Part shown: one piece after another, positions 1 through 10,858 of the stretch
Numbering within the stretch: position 1 is the stretch's first letter
Layout of the letters: every line of letters begins with the position of its first letter
From: Sorex araneus
Taxonomy: Eukaryota > Chordata > Mammalia > Eulipotyphla > Soricidae
Length of the DNA: 64,000 nucleotides
Assembly (NCBI RefSeq): GCF_027595985.1
Contig: NC_073306.1
Location: 197,278,000-197,341,999, forward strand
Direction: 5' to 3'
Translations under genes and position numbers: made by a program
Notes under the pieces: generated by a model
The model's input: only the letters and a program-made list of their open reading frames with translations
What the model was told of the DNA's origin: nothing
Database searches by the model: none

Positions 1-525
1 TTGGCCTCTCTCTTCAATTTCTTCTTTCAGAGTCAGTGTTTCCTTGTTGAGTTTTGTTCTTGTGGATCTATCTAGAGGCGATAAGGCCGTATTGAAGTCT
101 CCGACTACAATTGTGCTGTTAGTGATGTCCTCTTTGAAGTCTGTTAGGAGTTGTTTTAAATATTTAACCGGTCGTTCGTTAGGAGCGTATACGTTTAAGA
201 GTGTGATTTCTTCCTGTCGTACATATCCCTTGATAAACAGAAAATGACCTTTGCTGTCCCTTTTGATCTTTTTCATCCTGAAATCTATGTTGTCGGATAC
301 CAGGATGGCCACTCCAGCTTTTTTAAGGGGGTTGTTTGCTTGGAGGATTGTTTTCCATCCTTTGACTTTGAGTCTATGTTTACTCTGTTTGTTCAGGTGT
401 GTTTCTTGCAGGCAACAGAATGTTGGGTTTAATTTCCGGATCCATTTAGCCACTCTGTGTCTCTTGATAGGTGCATTTAGGCCATTGACATTGAGAGAGA
501 TTATTGTGATGTGGTTTTGTGTCAT
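1..525 (-). CDS. L1 ORF2, endonuclease domain, partial (N-terminal 175 codons)
   Basis: ORF2 is the L1 endonuclease/reverse transcriptase that nicks target DNA and primes reverse transcription of the element's RNA. The minus-strand ATG is at 525-523, 42 nt downstream of the ORF1 stop. I checked all 175 codons to the window edge and found no stop. APE-type endonuclease motifs are visible: LNVNGLN with Asn14, QETHL with Glu41, NVYAPN at 111-116, and VGDFNT with Asp143 and Asn145. These match the catalytic positions of mammalian L1 endonucleases within two residues. The reverse transcriptase is beyond the edge, so whether the whole ORF is intact is unknown. Confidence 0.92.
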   Translation of the reverse strand, partial: MTQNHITIISLNVNGLNAPIKRHRVAKWIRKLNPTFCCLQETHLNKQSKHRLKVKGWKTILQANNPLKKAGVAILVSDNIDFRMKKIKRDSKGHFLFIKGYVRQEEITLLNVYAPNERPVKYLKQLLTDFKEDITNSTIVVGDFNTALSPLDRSTRTKLNKETLTLKEEIEERGQ

Positions 526-567
526 CTTTCTGTGGGATTTGTTGTTCTTATGGGGCTCCTCCTTGTC

Positions 568-1530
568 TTACAGTAGCCCCTTTAGACCTTCTTTCAAGAT
601 TGATTTTGAGTCTATGAAGTTCCTGAGCTGTTGTTTATCCGAGAAATAGTGTATGGTTCCTTCGAGTTTGAGTGAGAGTTTAGCCGGATAAAGTATTCTT
701 GGTGAGGCATTCATTTCGTTGAGTTTTTTCACTATGTCCCACCATTGTCTTCGGGCTCGGAGGGTTTCTTCTGACAGATCGGCTGTAAATCTGAGGGGTG
801 CTCCTTTGTATGTGATTTCCTTCCTTGACCTTGCTGCTTGCAGAATTGTGTCTCTATCCATGGTATCCGTCATTCTGACTATGATATGCCTTGGGGTCTT
901 TTTATTCGGATCTCTTTTTGCTGGTATTCTTCGGACTCCTTGTATCTGGATGCCTGCCTTCTCCAGCTCTGGGAATTTCTTAGCAATGATATCTTTGACT
1001 GTGTTTTTTTCATTGGGGTTACTTCCCTGCGGTTCTGGTACTCCAATGATTCTTATGTTGTTCCTCTTGAAGTCATCCCCCAGGGCTCTGATTCGCTCTA
1101 TAGCCATTTTGAGGTCTTTGGCCATGATTTGTTGTTGTCTATAAGCTTTCTGCAGCTCATCTTCCAGATCACTGATTCTGTCTTCGGCTGCAGTCATTCT
1201 ACTGTTGAGGGCATCTAGTGAGATTTTTATTTCATCTACCAATTCCTTTATTTGTGAGACTTCCGTTCGAAGGTTTGAAATTTCTGCTCTCATTTCTGCT
1301 CTCATTTCTTCCTGTATTTTCTTGGTAGACCGTTCCAGTGCTTGATTCATCTCCTCCCTTAATTTATTGGATGTCTGTTCCATATTTGCTTGGAGTAGGT
1401 CGACTCTCCTCCATATTTCCTCTCTGAATTGTTTATCTGAGAGGTCGTAGATGTGAGAAGCCCCTGTTGAGGTTTCTGGTATCTTTTCTTCCCCCTCTCT
1501 TCACGGAGGGGATTTTCGTTGCTTCTTCAT
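568..1530 (-). pseudogene. L1 ORF1 (RNA-binding chaperone), one in-frame stop at codon 10
   Basis: ORF1 protein trimerises on L1 RNA and is needed for retrotransposition. The likely original ATG is at 1530-1528, beginning MKKQRKSPP, followed by an in-frame TGA at 1503-1501. The frame then stays open to the stop at 570-568, about 320 codons in all. The first ATG after the stop is at 1383, giving a 271-residue product lacking 49 N-terminal residues. Visible parts are a long Lys/Glu-rich coiled coil (including RMTAAEDRISDLED), then the RNA-recognition domain starting near RNNIRIIGVPEP, then a basic C-terminal domain. One nonsense change is the only break I see. An N-terminally shortened product restarting at Met50 is possible but untested. 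Confidence 0.88.
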
Positions 1531-1997
1531 ATTGTCAGGGAAGTATAGAGTTGGAACCTTGTAGTTATTTATTCCTCTTCCTTTTTGTGGGAAGAAGGGG
1601 CTCCGATTGTGCTAAACTTCCCTTATTCACTGATAGCTTTTATAGTGTCAGCCTAAGCTAATGGCTATTTTGCGTAAGTGTTTGAGATCGCAAAAGTGAA
1701 TTTTCAAAGAAATACACAGTACCGATGGAGCTGAGGTAGCAAAGGATAACTGCAGCCGCGTTAGCGGCCACCGCTCCGAACGTAAGCCACGCCCACTTTG
1801 AGACCACGCCCACAAAGACACAGGCCATGCCCCCAGTGTCTTCCTGTTGATGGGGGGGACGGGAGGGCGTGGCCGAGGGATGGTCCTCGTACCTGAAGGA
1901 CGTGCGCAGTTACAAAGCCGGTTCGGGAGACGGGGTGCACAGGGCGGGCGGGGAGTGGCTTCAGAAAGTCGGGGGACGCAGACGGCAGCGGGAAGTC
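1531..1997 (-). promoter_or_regulatory. L1 5' UTR / internal promoter
   Basis: About 470 bp upstream of ORF1 on the minus strand. The outer part (about 1750-1997) is strikingly GC- and CpG-rich against an AT-rich background, with repeated CCACGCCCA motifs near 1788-1812. This fits an L1 internal promoter, usually methylated in somatic tissue. Promoter function is inferred from position and composition only. Confidence 0.65.
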
Positions 1998-2959
1998 GCA
2001 GTGAGATCATTTTAGAACTGAAAAATTCTATAAGTATTTTATTATGTAAAAGTGACCCAACTCTCAGTTACAGAGAAAGAGACTAAATCACTGTATCAGT
2101 GTATCACTGTCATCCCGTTGATCATCGATTTGCTCAAGTGGGTACCAGTAATGTCTCCATTCATCCTAGCCCTGAGATTTTTAGCAGCTTCTTCTTCCAG
2201 TGGTGCCGCATTGGAGGCTCTTTTAGGTTAAGGGGAATGAGACCCATCATTGTTACTGTATTTGGCATATCGAATATGCCACGGAGAGCTTGCCAGACTC
2301 TGCCATATGGGCAGGATGCTCTCGGTACTTTGCCAGGTTCTCTGAGAGGGAGAACTCGGCTACAAGAGCTCACATGGCTGCATTTGTGGTCATGCACTTC
2401 CAGAAACTTTGTTTTATGGCCTCTGAATGTTGGCCGATGATGGGATTACATGGCACCAGGGGCAGTTTGTGGGTGTGGCTGCCAAGCTACTGGGAAATGG
2501 GGGATCTGGGTTGAGGAGGCCCAATCCCAATCTGAGCAGGCTTGGAGATCCCAGCCCTGGGTCCGGCACACCTTGGTTCCTCTGCCGGTTCCTTCATGCG
2601 TGAGATTCGTTGGAAAGTGTGGAGAGTGGCCTTGAGCATGGCTGTGGCTGGGTTCCGGAGGTCTTCGGCTACTGGGGCTTTGCCTGGGGCAGGGAGGGAA
2701 ACTCAACATGCCCTTCTCCGAGGAGCCCTGGTGAAGACAGTCAAGCGCGGGGGCAAGAGATTTCAGTTATCCTGAAAAGTGCTTTATGAAAAGGACAGTT
2801 TGAGAAAAATATTTAATACCTTTAACATTGTAGGAGAGAAGTTTATCACTGAGGATTATTTTGTGTGATAAGCATGCAGTGAGATTATTTTAGAAATGGA
2901 TAATTCAATAAATATTTTATTGTGTAAAAGTGATCCAACTCTCAGTTACAGAGAAAGAA
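1998..2959. repeat. 84-bp direct repeat pair (1998-2081 and 2876-2959)
   Basis: Both copies start GCAGTGAGAT and end in CAGTTACAGAGAAAGA, with about 8 mismatches in 84 bp. They flank the composite element at 2086-2765 plus about 110 bp of AT-rich sequence. The first copy abuts the L1 5' end. They are far too long and diverged for an L1 target-site duplication; an older local duplication is more likely. Confidence 0.8.
2086..2765 (-). mobile_element. Long SINE-B-related composite element (about 680 bp)
   Basis: The left end is the reverse complement of a SINE-B 3' end (ATCGATTTGCTCAAG, then the GTCTCCATT block). Next comes an insert found only in the long forms (GCCGCATTGGAGGCTCTTTTAGG), then the SINE-B body (GGCATATCGAATATGCCA). 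A further GC-rich region of about 400 bp with no tRNA head follows. A shorter sister copy lies at 38887-39435. The open frames inside are not shared between the copies. Confidence 0.72.
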
Positions 2960-3618
2960 AGGAAATATTTTGCTAAATTCTAATGATAAAAATTAAAATC
3001 TGTCAAGTTACCAGATAAGGATTTATAGAGATCTTAAAATAGACTTTAGCTCTTATGCCACTAATACTGTTGTCCCTTTTACTGTATAGAGTCTTTACCT
3101 CTGTTGGTAAATAGGAACCCCCTATTTTGAACCCTTTGAATTATAGATTCATTTTTTGGCCTCAAATGTATAATAAAGCCTTGCCCAAACTAAAAGTGAG
3201 AAATAAAGTCCATAATACAGAATCTAGGCTACATGATTTCTATGGATACAAAACAATTTATGAAGGTGAGTAAGCCAGTCACTGTTACCATTTTTAAGCA
3301 ATGAGGTTCTATATGATCAATGTATCTATTTTGCTGGCATTAGAAAAATGCAGGGGAAAAATTAGGCACTGATGGTGATTAACTAGTGTTTTCAGCATTC
3401 CAGAGTCCAAATACTGTAGAACTTGAACAATGCCTGAAAACAGATTTAGAAGCCAGAGAGATATCTGGAAGGAAGAACAACAGATGTGGGCCCCCCACAC
3501 AAAAAAAAAACCCGAAAAAGTAGGTTTAGAAAAGTTTAAAATATACATCAAATACCTGTTAAAACAATGAGAAAGTCGGGCAAACAAGACATATTTTCAT
3601 CTTTATAATTTGTTCATT
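2960..3618. other. Unique AT-rich intergenic sequence
   Basis: No gene, RNA or recognisable repeat was seen. A short A-rich run lies near 3500-3512. Confidence 0.6.
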
Positions 3619-3807
3619 AGAGATCTGGCATGATAGTATAGCAAGTAGGGCATTTACCTTGTGTGGCTTTGATCTCCAGCATCCTGTATGGTCCCCTGAG
3701 CTCCTCTCAGTAATTCCTGAGTGCAAAGCCAGAAGTACACCCTGAGCATTGCCATGTGTGGCCCAAGAACTAATAATATTATTAATAATAATAATAATAA
3801 TAATAAT
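3619..3807 (+). mobile_element. SINE-A with (AAT)n tail
   Basis: Diverged head (GGCATGATAGTATAGCAAGTAGGGCATTTACC) and body (GGTCCCCTGAGC, AATTCCTGAGTGCAAAGCCAG) are clear. The tail has become an (AAT)n microsatellite at about 3773-3807. Confidence 0.85.
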
Positions 3808-4074
3808 TTCTTCATTAAGGCAGGTGTTGTATATTGTTTATTTTCTTTATTATGGTGCTTTTTATGAGCTAATGCTTTCAAATCAGATGTGCATCAGAGA
3901 GAAATGGAAGACACTTGCAGATTGATAGTTCTGAAGAAGCTCTTGAATTCATGATTCACTGTTAACAAAACTGGTTTTGGGGCCAAAATATGATTCAGTA
4001 ACATAGCAAATAGTTAGGCCTTGTATTAAATCCCCAATAGCCATTTCCCTAATTAAAATATTTTTAAACCTCTT

Positions 4075-4190
4075 CTATTCAGTGTCCTAATTTGAAGAAA
4101 AATTATTTCTTAGGGTTGTGAGGACTGAGTGAATAACTTAGCACGTGAAAGCACTGAGGACCATTTTTGTCACATAGATATTATACTTCA
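4075..4190 (+). mobile_element. Probable MIR fragment
   Basis: TAGGGTTGTGAGGACTGAGTGAATAACTTAGCACGTGAAAGCACTGAGGACC resembles the 3' half of the ancient tRNA-derived MIR SINE (the GGGTTGTTGTGAGGATTAAATGAG region). Heavily decayed. Confidence 0.5.
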
Positions 4191-4521
4191 GTATTCTGTG
4201 CTGTAATGGCACAAGATTCTCATTTAATAGCTACAGAAAGTGAAACTCTTTAGGATCAAGTGGGTTTCCTAAAATTTTAGAGAATAAAATTTAATCTATC
4301 ATAAGTTTATGTCCAAATAATTGGTTTCAATGAATTCTACTGTGTGTGATGTGATCTACTATTGACTGATCATTTGGGATTTCACTTCATGTTTTGGGGA
4401 ATTATTTAAAAGTTTTTACTCTGAGTCACTGTGATTCAACATTTGATTAATCAAGCCTGGCCTGAAAAGTCATTGAAATATGTAATTGTCTTTGTAATGT
4501 CCCATGAGAGAACTGAGGATG

Positions 4522-5452
4522 CCATATGACAAAAATAACTTCTTTTATCCGATGACTGGTGTCTACAATTCCCTTTAAAATCATCATTCCCTCTTTGAAC
4601 ATACATTTTTTCTATCATGGCAAACACTTTAATTCCATTAATCATTTTGTAAAAATCAACTCATCAAGGAAGTTTTGGAAAAGGACAAAGAAGAAGAGAA
4701 AAAATCAAAGGTCCAATTCCTGGGAGTAGAGAATAAAATTGGTGTGGGGTGGGAATTTTGGTAGCCAAACTTTTCCCCAATTTCGATTGTATCTCTACTA
4801 AAATATTCCTAAAGTGATCCTGCCCTTAAAAGGTGAATCACACTCTTTTTGCAATGCCCATCACCTTGTTATACGTATAGTGTAGAAGGTAGATTTATAT
4901 AGTATAGCCTTTGTCTGCACAGTGTCCAATATTGTAGGAGAGAGACAATAAAGAGTTGCAATAAATAACTAAACACAGAAGAGTTGATGGAGTAAGAATC
5001 AGTGGGAAATTGCAGAGGAGCTGACTTCTCACCTTTGCAGCCAAAGCATCTTGAGCAACGCAAGGAGTCTGGATACACCACAAGAATTCAGGACCACAAG
5101 GGTAGAAATGGCTCGAAGGACTGAGCACACGCTTTGCAGGCAGGAGACCCTGGGATCTATCCTTAACACTATGTGGACCCCGAAACACTGCCAGGAGTGA
5201 CCCCTGAGCACAGAGCCAAGTCAGGAACAGTCCTTCAACATGGCTGGGGCTGCCCACCTCCCCTCAAAACATAAAAACAAAGAAAAAATTTAGTCTCCTT
5301 CTGAGTTGTCTTTTACAAGATGGTATAAATGATTAATTAAACTTCAAGTGTTCTCCCTAATAGAAAAATGTGTGTTCAAACAGGGAACAATTATTTTAAA
5401 GGGAATCATAGACATCAGTCATCGGATAAAAGGAATTATTTTTGTCCCATGG
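4522..5452. repeat. Diverged inverted repeat, arms 4522-4680 and 5290-5452
   Basis: The reverse complement of the left arm reads through the right arm. Best blocks are TTTTAAAGGGAAT, CAGTCATCGGATAAAA and AATGATTAAT. Identity is highest at the outer ends (about 4520-4600 against 5374-5452) and weaker inward, where a SINE has landed beside the right arm. The origin is unknown; two opposite copies of an old repeat or a decayed DNA transposon would both fit. Confidence 0.6.
5108..5289 (+). mobile_element. Old SINE-A
   Basis: Body signature AACACTGCCAGGAGTGACCCCTGAGCACAGAGCCA, with a decayed head (GCACACGCTTTGCAGGCAGGAGACC) and an A-rich end. Confidence 0.7.
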
Positions 5453-5455
5453 AAT

Positions 5456-6102
5456 GTGAAATTCCTTTGGAAACATTTGTTTTAACTTAAAGACTTAATC
5501 AGAATTTTTCTACTTAACTATTTTTCCTTGATATCTTCATGGAGCCAAAATAAATATTTCAAGTTTTTTTGAATCTATTAAAATAATGTTCCATGCTGAT
5601 TGCTAGGCTCCCTGTGTCTGCTATGTTATCCTGCAACACGGAAGCCTTCAACCTGATCCTCCACTACCTTTCTTCTGTCCCTGTTATCCTTAGTCACTTT
5701 CATTAAAGGTCATGACTCAGGACCCAGATGGAACAAAAGGTTAGGGTGCCTGCCCTTTTTCCATGACACTTTTATTGAAGTTTGCTGGCATCATACAACT
5801 GGCAATTTGAGGAAAAGGGCAAGAAAACATTGAATTCATGTAGAACCTGCATAGTAGCTGTAACTCACTAGCATTCTTACTAGGGGTTGGACCTGATTTC
5901 TCTGTTTGCAATTCACTAATTATAGGCTTATTTTTCCTACCTAAAAACGTAAGCAAGAATATGCTAGTGTTTAGAGAATAAACAGTTGAATTGTAACACT
6001 GTAAGCATTCTGCCCTCCTCTTCATTTTGAACATTAGTCAGTATTGTATTACCTGCTCTTATTTATACAACCAGGGAAATATAATTTTGCTATAATTTTA
6101 AG
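5456..6102. other. Unique AT-rich intergenic sequence
   Basis: No gene or recognised repeat was seen. Short minus-strand open frames here are chance frames without family resemblance. Confidence 0.55.
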
Positions 6103-6112
6103 ATGAGTCATA

Positions 6113-6313
6113 ATTTTTTTAAATTTTATTTATTTTTTTTATTTTTTCCTTTTTGGGTCACACCCGGTGATGCACAGGGGTTACTCCTGGCTCATGCACT
6201 CAGGAATTACTCCTGGCGGTGCTGGGGGTACCATATGGGATGCTGGGAATTGAACCCGGGTCGGCCGCGTGCAAGGCAAATGCCCTACCTGCTGTGCTAT
6301 TGCTCCAGCCCCA
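6113..6313 (-). mobile_element. SINE-A, young
   Basis: A T-rich start, TTTTTGGGTCACACCCGGTGATG, the body and the full reversed head ending GCTATTGCTCCAGCCCC. Imperfect flanks ATGAGTCATAAT and ATGAATCATTAT look like target-site duplications. Confidence 0.93.
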
Positions 6314-6554
6314 AAAATGAATCATTATTTCATATTTAGGATTCTATGTAATAATGATATTGCAAAATATTTTAAATTCACCTCAACATACTTTTATTAA
6401 AAAGTAATGGATGGCATTAATTTTAACAAAAGTTCATTTGCAACTAACATCATGCCCAGTATTTAATGAACATTCAATAAATATTAATTTTATAGTGAAG
6501 GAACCAGTATTGAGCAAAATCGATCACAATCACTGAAACCTACTTTGCTTCATT

Positions 6555-6885
6555 GTCACCATAAACTGCTCATGGCTTAAACTACAGCAATTAATTTTTA
6601 TCAGTTAGAGTGGATGAGAAGTACAACGTCCAGTGTCAGCGTGGTTAGACTCTTTTGAGGGCCTTTCCCGATCTACAAATGTCTCTTCTCACTGTGTCCT
6701 CACATGTTGGAGACAACTGCTGTGATCTCTTCTTAAAAAGACCCTCAACCTATCCCAAGAGCTCCAAGCTCATAATCTCATCAAACCCCAGTTACCTACC
6801 AACAGCCCCACTTCCAAACACCATCACTTAGATATGGTATAAGCAGCAACATGAGAATCTTTGGAGAACATATACACTCTATAAA
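6555..6885 (-). mobile_element. MLT1-class MaLR LTR fragment
   Basis: Read in reverse, this follows the mammal-wide MLT1/MST LTR pattern. On the plus strand I see GGCTTAAACTACAGCAATTA, GTCCAGTGTCAGCGTGGTTAG, CTTCTCACTGTGTCCTCACATG and CCCCACTTCCAAACACCATCAC. It is an ancient non-coding endogenous-retrovirus LTR remnant with no viral gene beside it. Confidence 0.6.
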
Positions 6886-7384
6886 AATGACAAATTAGAA
6901 TTGATAACTTAAAATATAGATCATTAATGTCTATATATATATATCAAACTAAAAAGAGGCTAATATGAAGCTAGGATTAGTTTAAATATGTCTGTTCTGT
7001 TGGCTCTTTTAATTTTGATGAATTAAGTATCTGTAAGTCATCTAGACAATTGTCTGTCATCTATGAGAAGCATGACTGTGAACTGCTCTTTTTGCGTTCA
7101 GTTCCCTGCACATATGTTCATATACTATGTTAATTTGTACCCTGAAGACTATGAAATTTATGAAAGAAGAAAACAAAATTGGTGAACCCTTAGAGTGGGC
7201 AACAACTGAAAAGAAAAAAAAAGAAAAGTGAATTTAGGGAGTTGCATCATGTGTATTGTTATTGGTATCACTGCCTTATTATGTTATAATTGCTAATATC
7301 TTTTGTTGTGCTTTTCCAAATGTAAGTCAGTAGGAAAAGCTCCTTTTCTAAAGGGACTCACCTTCAATACATTTTAGAGGACTA
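6886..7384. other. AT-rich intergenic sequence
   Basis: Nothing recognisable except a short (TA) run near 6934-6943. Confidence 0.5.
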
Positions 7385-7475
7385 TTCCAGGAGATGTGGC
7401 TCATACTTTTCATATATAAGGTCCTGGGTTTGATTTCTTACACTATCAAGAAACAAACAAACAAACAAATAAGCA
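7385..7475 (+). mobile_element. Possible SINE head remnant with (AAAC)n tail
   Basis: TAAGGTCCTGGGTTTGATTTC resembles a B-box region, followed by an (AAAC)n run at about 7452-7468. Too short and decayed to type firmly. Confidence 0.4.
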
Positions 7476-8439
7476 CCTTCTCACTATCTTAATCCTTGCA
7501 AGTTTAATATGTAGGGAAGCTGCACTTTGATTTTAGACTTTGTGTATTAATGGGTTGTTGAACAAACATTTGTTTTCTCAATGTCGAATGTGGTTTGATT
7601 TAGATTTGCCATATCATCTGTAAGAAAGCAGATGTGGTTAGTAGAGAAGTGCATGGAACAGAATTTCTTCTTTGAGCAGCTTCCATTCGGTCACACACCA
7701 TGACACAATATTTTCCTTGGTATAGAGTTCTGCCTTTTTTGTTCCTTACCCACTATACAAATAGCTTACATACAGGGAAGAAACTACAGACATTTTAAGA
7801 TAAACTTCATGTAGCTATCTTTGTATCATTTTTCTTTTCTGTGGCTCTCAATAGCAATGTTAATGAGAGATATTTATATAATTAATTGTACACATTATTA
7901 AAATTTGTAATTAATTAATTGTATAAAATTAATTTTATTGTACAGAATTATTGCTATAGGGGTGGCAGTAGGTTGGGGAGAAAAACTTAGTCTGATATTT
8001 TTGAAGCATCTACCATGGAAATTCACAGGGGAAAGGGGTTTTAAAGGGAGATTTTAGAAACTCCTGGGAAATTCCACATGTGGTCCACAGGCTCATACCC
8101 ATGACTCCTGGAGTTTGTCAACAAATGACTTGGTAGAGAAATTTAGATTGAGTCATGCCTCAGCAATCTATCATACTGTGGTCCTCAGAGGAAGCAGATT
8201 GCAAATGGTTAGAATTAAAAGAACTGTTCCTAGAAGAGTTCTTCTTTCCAAGTGGTGTTTTTATGCCTCACTATGTAGTGGGATCTTGGGATTTATTTCA
8301 GTCCCTGCTCCTGCTACATTAAATCACTGTCCAGATGGGAGAAGCTAAATAAATCAAGTATGACACCACATAATAGGTTGCAGATTATGTTAAAGCCTGC
8401 TCCCTAGACAAGGTGCATCAACCTCACCCATGAATTAGA
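7476..8439. other. AT-rich intergenic sequence
   Basis: No gene was seen. 7860-7945 is very AT-rich with repeated AATTAATT blocks. Confidence 0.5.
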
Positions 8440-8580
8440 AGAAATGTTAACTTAAGGATCTTCCTAGATGCTCTGAAATGCAAATTCGGAGAGTAGACCC
8501 CAGTGTTGTGTTTTGACAAGTCTTTCAGATAATTCTGATGTTCTCACGTAGGTTAAAAGTAGAATTAGGACTTTAAGGCA
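8440..8580 (+). mobile_element. Possible MER5-like (hAT) fragment
   Basis: GAAATGCAAATTCGGAGAGTAGACCCCAG and ACAAGTCTTTCAGATAATTCTGATGTTCTCACG resemble the inner part of MER5A-type non-autonomous hAT transposons. The terminal inverted repeats are not visible. Confidence 0.42.
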
Positions 8581-9734
8581 TAAGTTTGTGGGGGCAGATA
8601 GAGGGTAAAGTAAAGAGGGTAGCGCTCTCTGTGCTCTGTAGACAATCAGTAGGTTTGTTGACCCAAAACGAAAGTAGGGTGCCAGAAGGATTTTGCAGAA
8701 AGAAAGATGAGTCTGAAAAAAAATCAGAAAGAACCAAGACTTTTATCACAGTTTGGGATGTCAACAGTTTACTTAAAATTGCTAAATTGTACATTGAAAA
8801 AAAGTTGTGATACAAATTTCATATTATGTATGTTGACCTTGTGCATTTTACTAACAGTTTTTTTATGTGCTATTTACTGTACAATGCACTGTGTAGATTT
8901 ATATGCTCATTGCTACAGGCTCCAGAGACACTTTGCCATAAACACTTTACTATCTTTGTCATTAAGAAAGTGCCAGCATTTTGAGAGAATAGGTGTCTTG
9001 ATAGCCTAGCTCACTTCTTAGCTTTTCATATACTTTCTCATTGTCTCCCTTCTGTTTACCCTAAATAAACACATAGACTTGACCTTGGCCTAATGCAAAA
9101 CTCACAGCCAAAATTCTAACCAGGTAGAACTTCTGCGATTATCCCTTTACCCTTATGAAGTTTGAATCAAGCGCGCTAAGTTCTAACACCATAAGTGGAA
9201 GAAGAAGCCTTTGGGAGACTGTTTCAAGAGGCTTCAGAAAGTCCAATGGAGGTTAAAATGGGAGGAGGTAGGAATAGAAAACGACAAGCCTGATGTACTC
9301 ATATGCAACAGTACATGCATTCTAAAAACACACCCAGAGAGTCAAGGGTTGGGGGACGGAATAAGCAAGCAAATTGGTTTCAAAGAAATCGGGAAATGGG
9401 AGAAATACATTTGTCTTAAATCTTGGCTGTATTTCCTGAGACTCTTCTAGCCTGATCTTTTGCATTTTTTTTTGATAGTAGAGTGGTGTAACTGTCTTCA
9501 GACTGCAAGGCAGGGCTCATGTTAAGGATGTACAGATATCTCATGGATTCTCATGTCCATCCTTGCCACTTAGAAGACTTTCCACATTGTCACTTAGATA
9601 TGATTAAGGACAACAAATAGCTTATATGGAAGCTGTTTGGAACCAGACTCCATCTTGTCTAGCTGCCATGATGAGGTGTTTGGGTAAAAAGTAAGTGGCC
9701 TGACTCTCCTCCATACTGGGAACTATAAAAGAAC
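8581..9734. other. Intergenic sequence without recognised elements
   Basis: Open frames at 8586-8815 and 8707-9009 overlap on opposite strands and resemble no family I know. Nothing else was seen. Confidence 0.5.
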
Positions 9735-9736
9735 CT

Positions 9737-9915
9737 CTTTGGAAACTGGAGTACTGCAGGTTGGGCATTTGCCTTGCATGTAACTGACCTAGGTTCAATC
9801 CCCATCACCCCATATCATCCTCCTAAACCTGCCAGTCATGATTCTGGAGTGCAGTCAGGAGTAAGCCCTGAACACTGCCAAATGTTGCCCCCAAAAGAAC
9901 AAAATAAAAACACCA
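9737..9915 (+). mobile_element. Old SINE-A
   Basis: Head GTTGGGCATTTGCCTTGCATGTAACTGACCTAGGTTCAATCCCC (B box GGTTCAATCC) and body GGAGTGCAGTCAGGAGTAAGCCCTGAACACTGCC, then an A-rich tail. Confidence 0.85.
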
Positions 9916-10127
9916 AAATCAAACGAACAAAAACACACAAAAAATCTGCTCACTAATTTTTCTTTATCACTGGCTTTGAAAGAACATCGAGTCTTTGTTT
10001 TCTTCTGTTCATGTTAAAAAATACACAAGAAGGTTGTGTCTGCTGAAGGCCATGAAAAGACCCCATGACCCAACATTCTGTTTGAAGATTCCTATCTGCT
10101 AATCTAACAGTTTCAAACACATGATCT

Positions 10128-10200
10128 AAGTTAGTCAAACCACTCCCCTGCTCAAGAATTTAAAACTGTTTCATTCCTATTCCTGATGGAACACACCCAT
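10128..10200 (+). mobile_element. Possible L2 fragment
   Basis: GTCAAACCACTCCCCTGCTCAAGAATTTAAAACTGTTTCATTCC resembles the 3' part of ancient LINE-2 (CCCTGCTTAAAACCCT). Short and uncertain. Confidence 0.35.
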
Positions 10201-10554
10201 GCTTGTAGACCTAGTTTTGATTTCTATTCTTTAAAATTGCTATCTTAATTATATTAGTCTTGATTCTCTCTAAAATGACAATTGCTATACATTACTTAAC
10301 TAACTTACTTTATCAACCTGCAAGATAAATAGCAGAAGATCTACATCTGGAAAACTTTTGATCTTAAGAGAAGATAATTTTTTTTTCAGAATTGTTTTTC
10401 CTTTTTCCCATGGTATGTTTATGAAGATAGGTTGTACTTTCACTAGAGTATAGTATTCCTTCACAAAAAAAGTCCTAAGAAAGCAAGGTAAGCCTAAGGC
10501 ACTCCTTTTCACCTTTTGTAAAAATACCAGTGTAGTACTGGAAAAAATTAGCTC

Positions 10555-10618
10555 AACAGAAGACCATTTGCCTTGCATGTGTGAGAAGATATTAGGTTTG
10601 AGCCATATCACAAGAAAT
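10555..10618 (+). mobile_element. SINE head fragment at microsatellite edge
   Basis: CATTTGCCTTGCATGTGTGAGAAGATATTAGGTTTGAGCC is the SINE head up to the B box. It runs straight into the GAAA repeat, so the body has been lost or replaced. Confidence 0.65.
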
Positions 10619-10635
10619 AGAGAAAGAGAAAGGAA

Positions 10636-10718
<83 letters not shown>

Positions 10719-10776
10719 GGAGGGAGGGAGGGAGAGAGGGAGGGAGGAAGGAAGGAAGGGAGGGAGAGAGAGAGAG

Positions 10777-10858
<82 letters not shown>

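Larger units (their letters stand above)
1..1997 (-). mobile_element. LINE-1 element, 5' part (runs off left edge)
   Basis: Read on the minus strand, this holds a CpG-rich 5' UTR, ORF1, a 42-nt spacer and the start of ORF2, the standard L1 order. The 3' part of ORF2, the 3' UTR and the tail lie outside the window. The 5' boundary near 1997 is placed where GC-rich sequence gives way to AT-rich sequence that recurs at 2876. Near-intact reading frames suggest a young insertion. Confidence 0.93.

Noticed and set aside
6555-6885. Possible viral genes near the LTR-like remnants (also at 46260-46712)
   Set aside because: Only non-coding MLT1-class LTR sequence is present; no gag, pol or env-like frame adjoins either copy.
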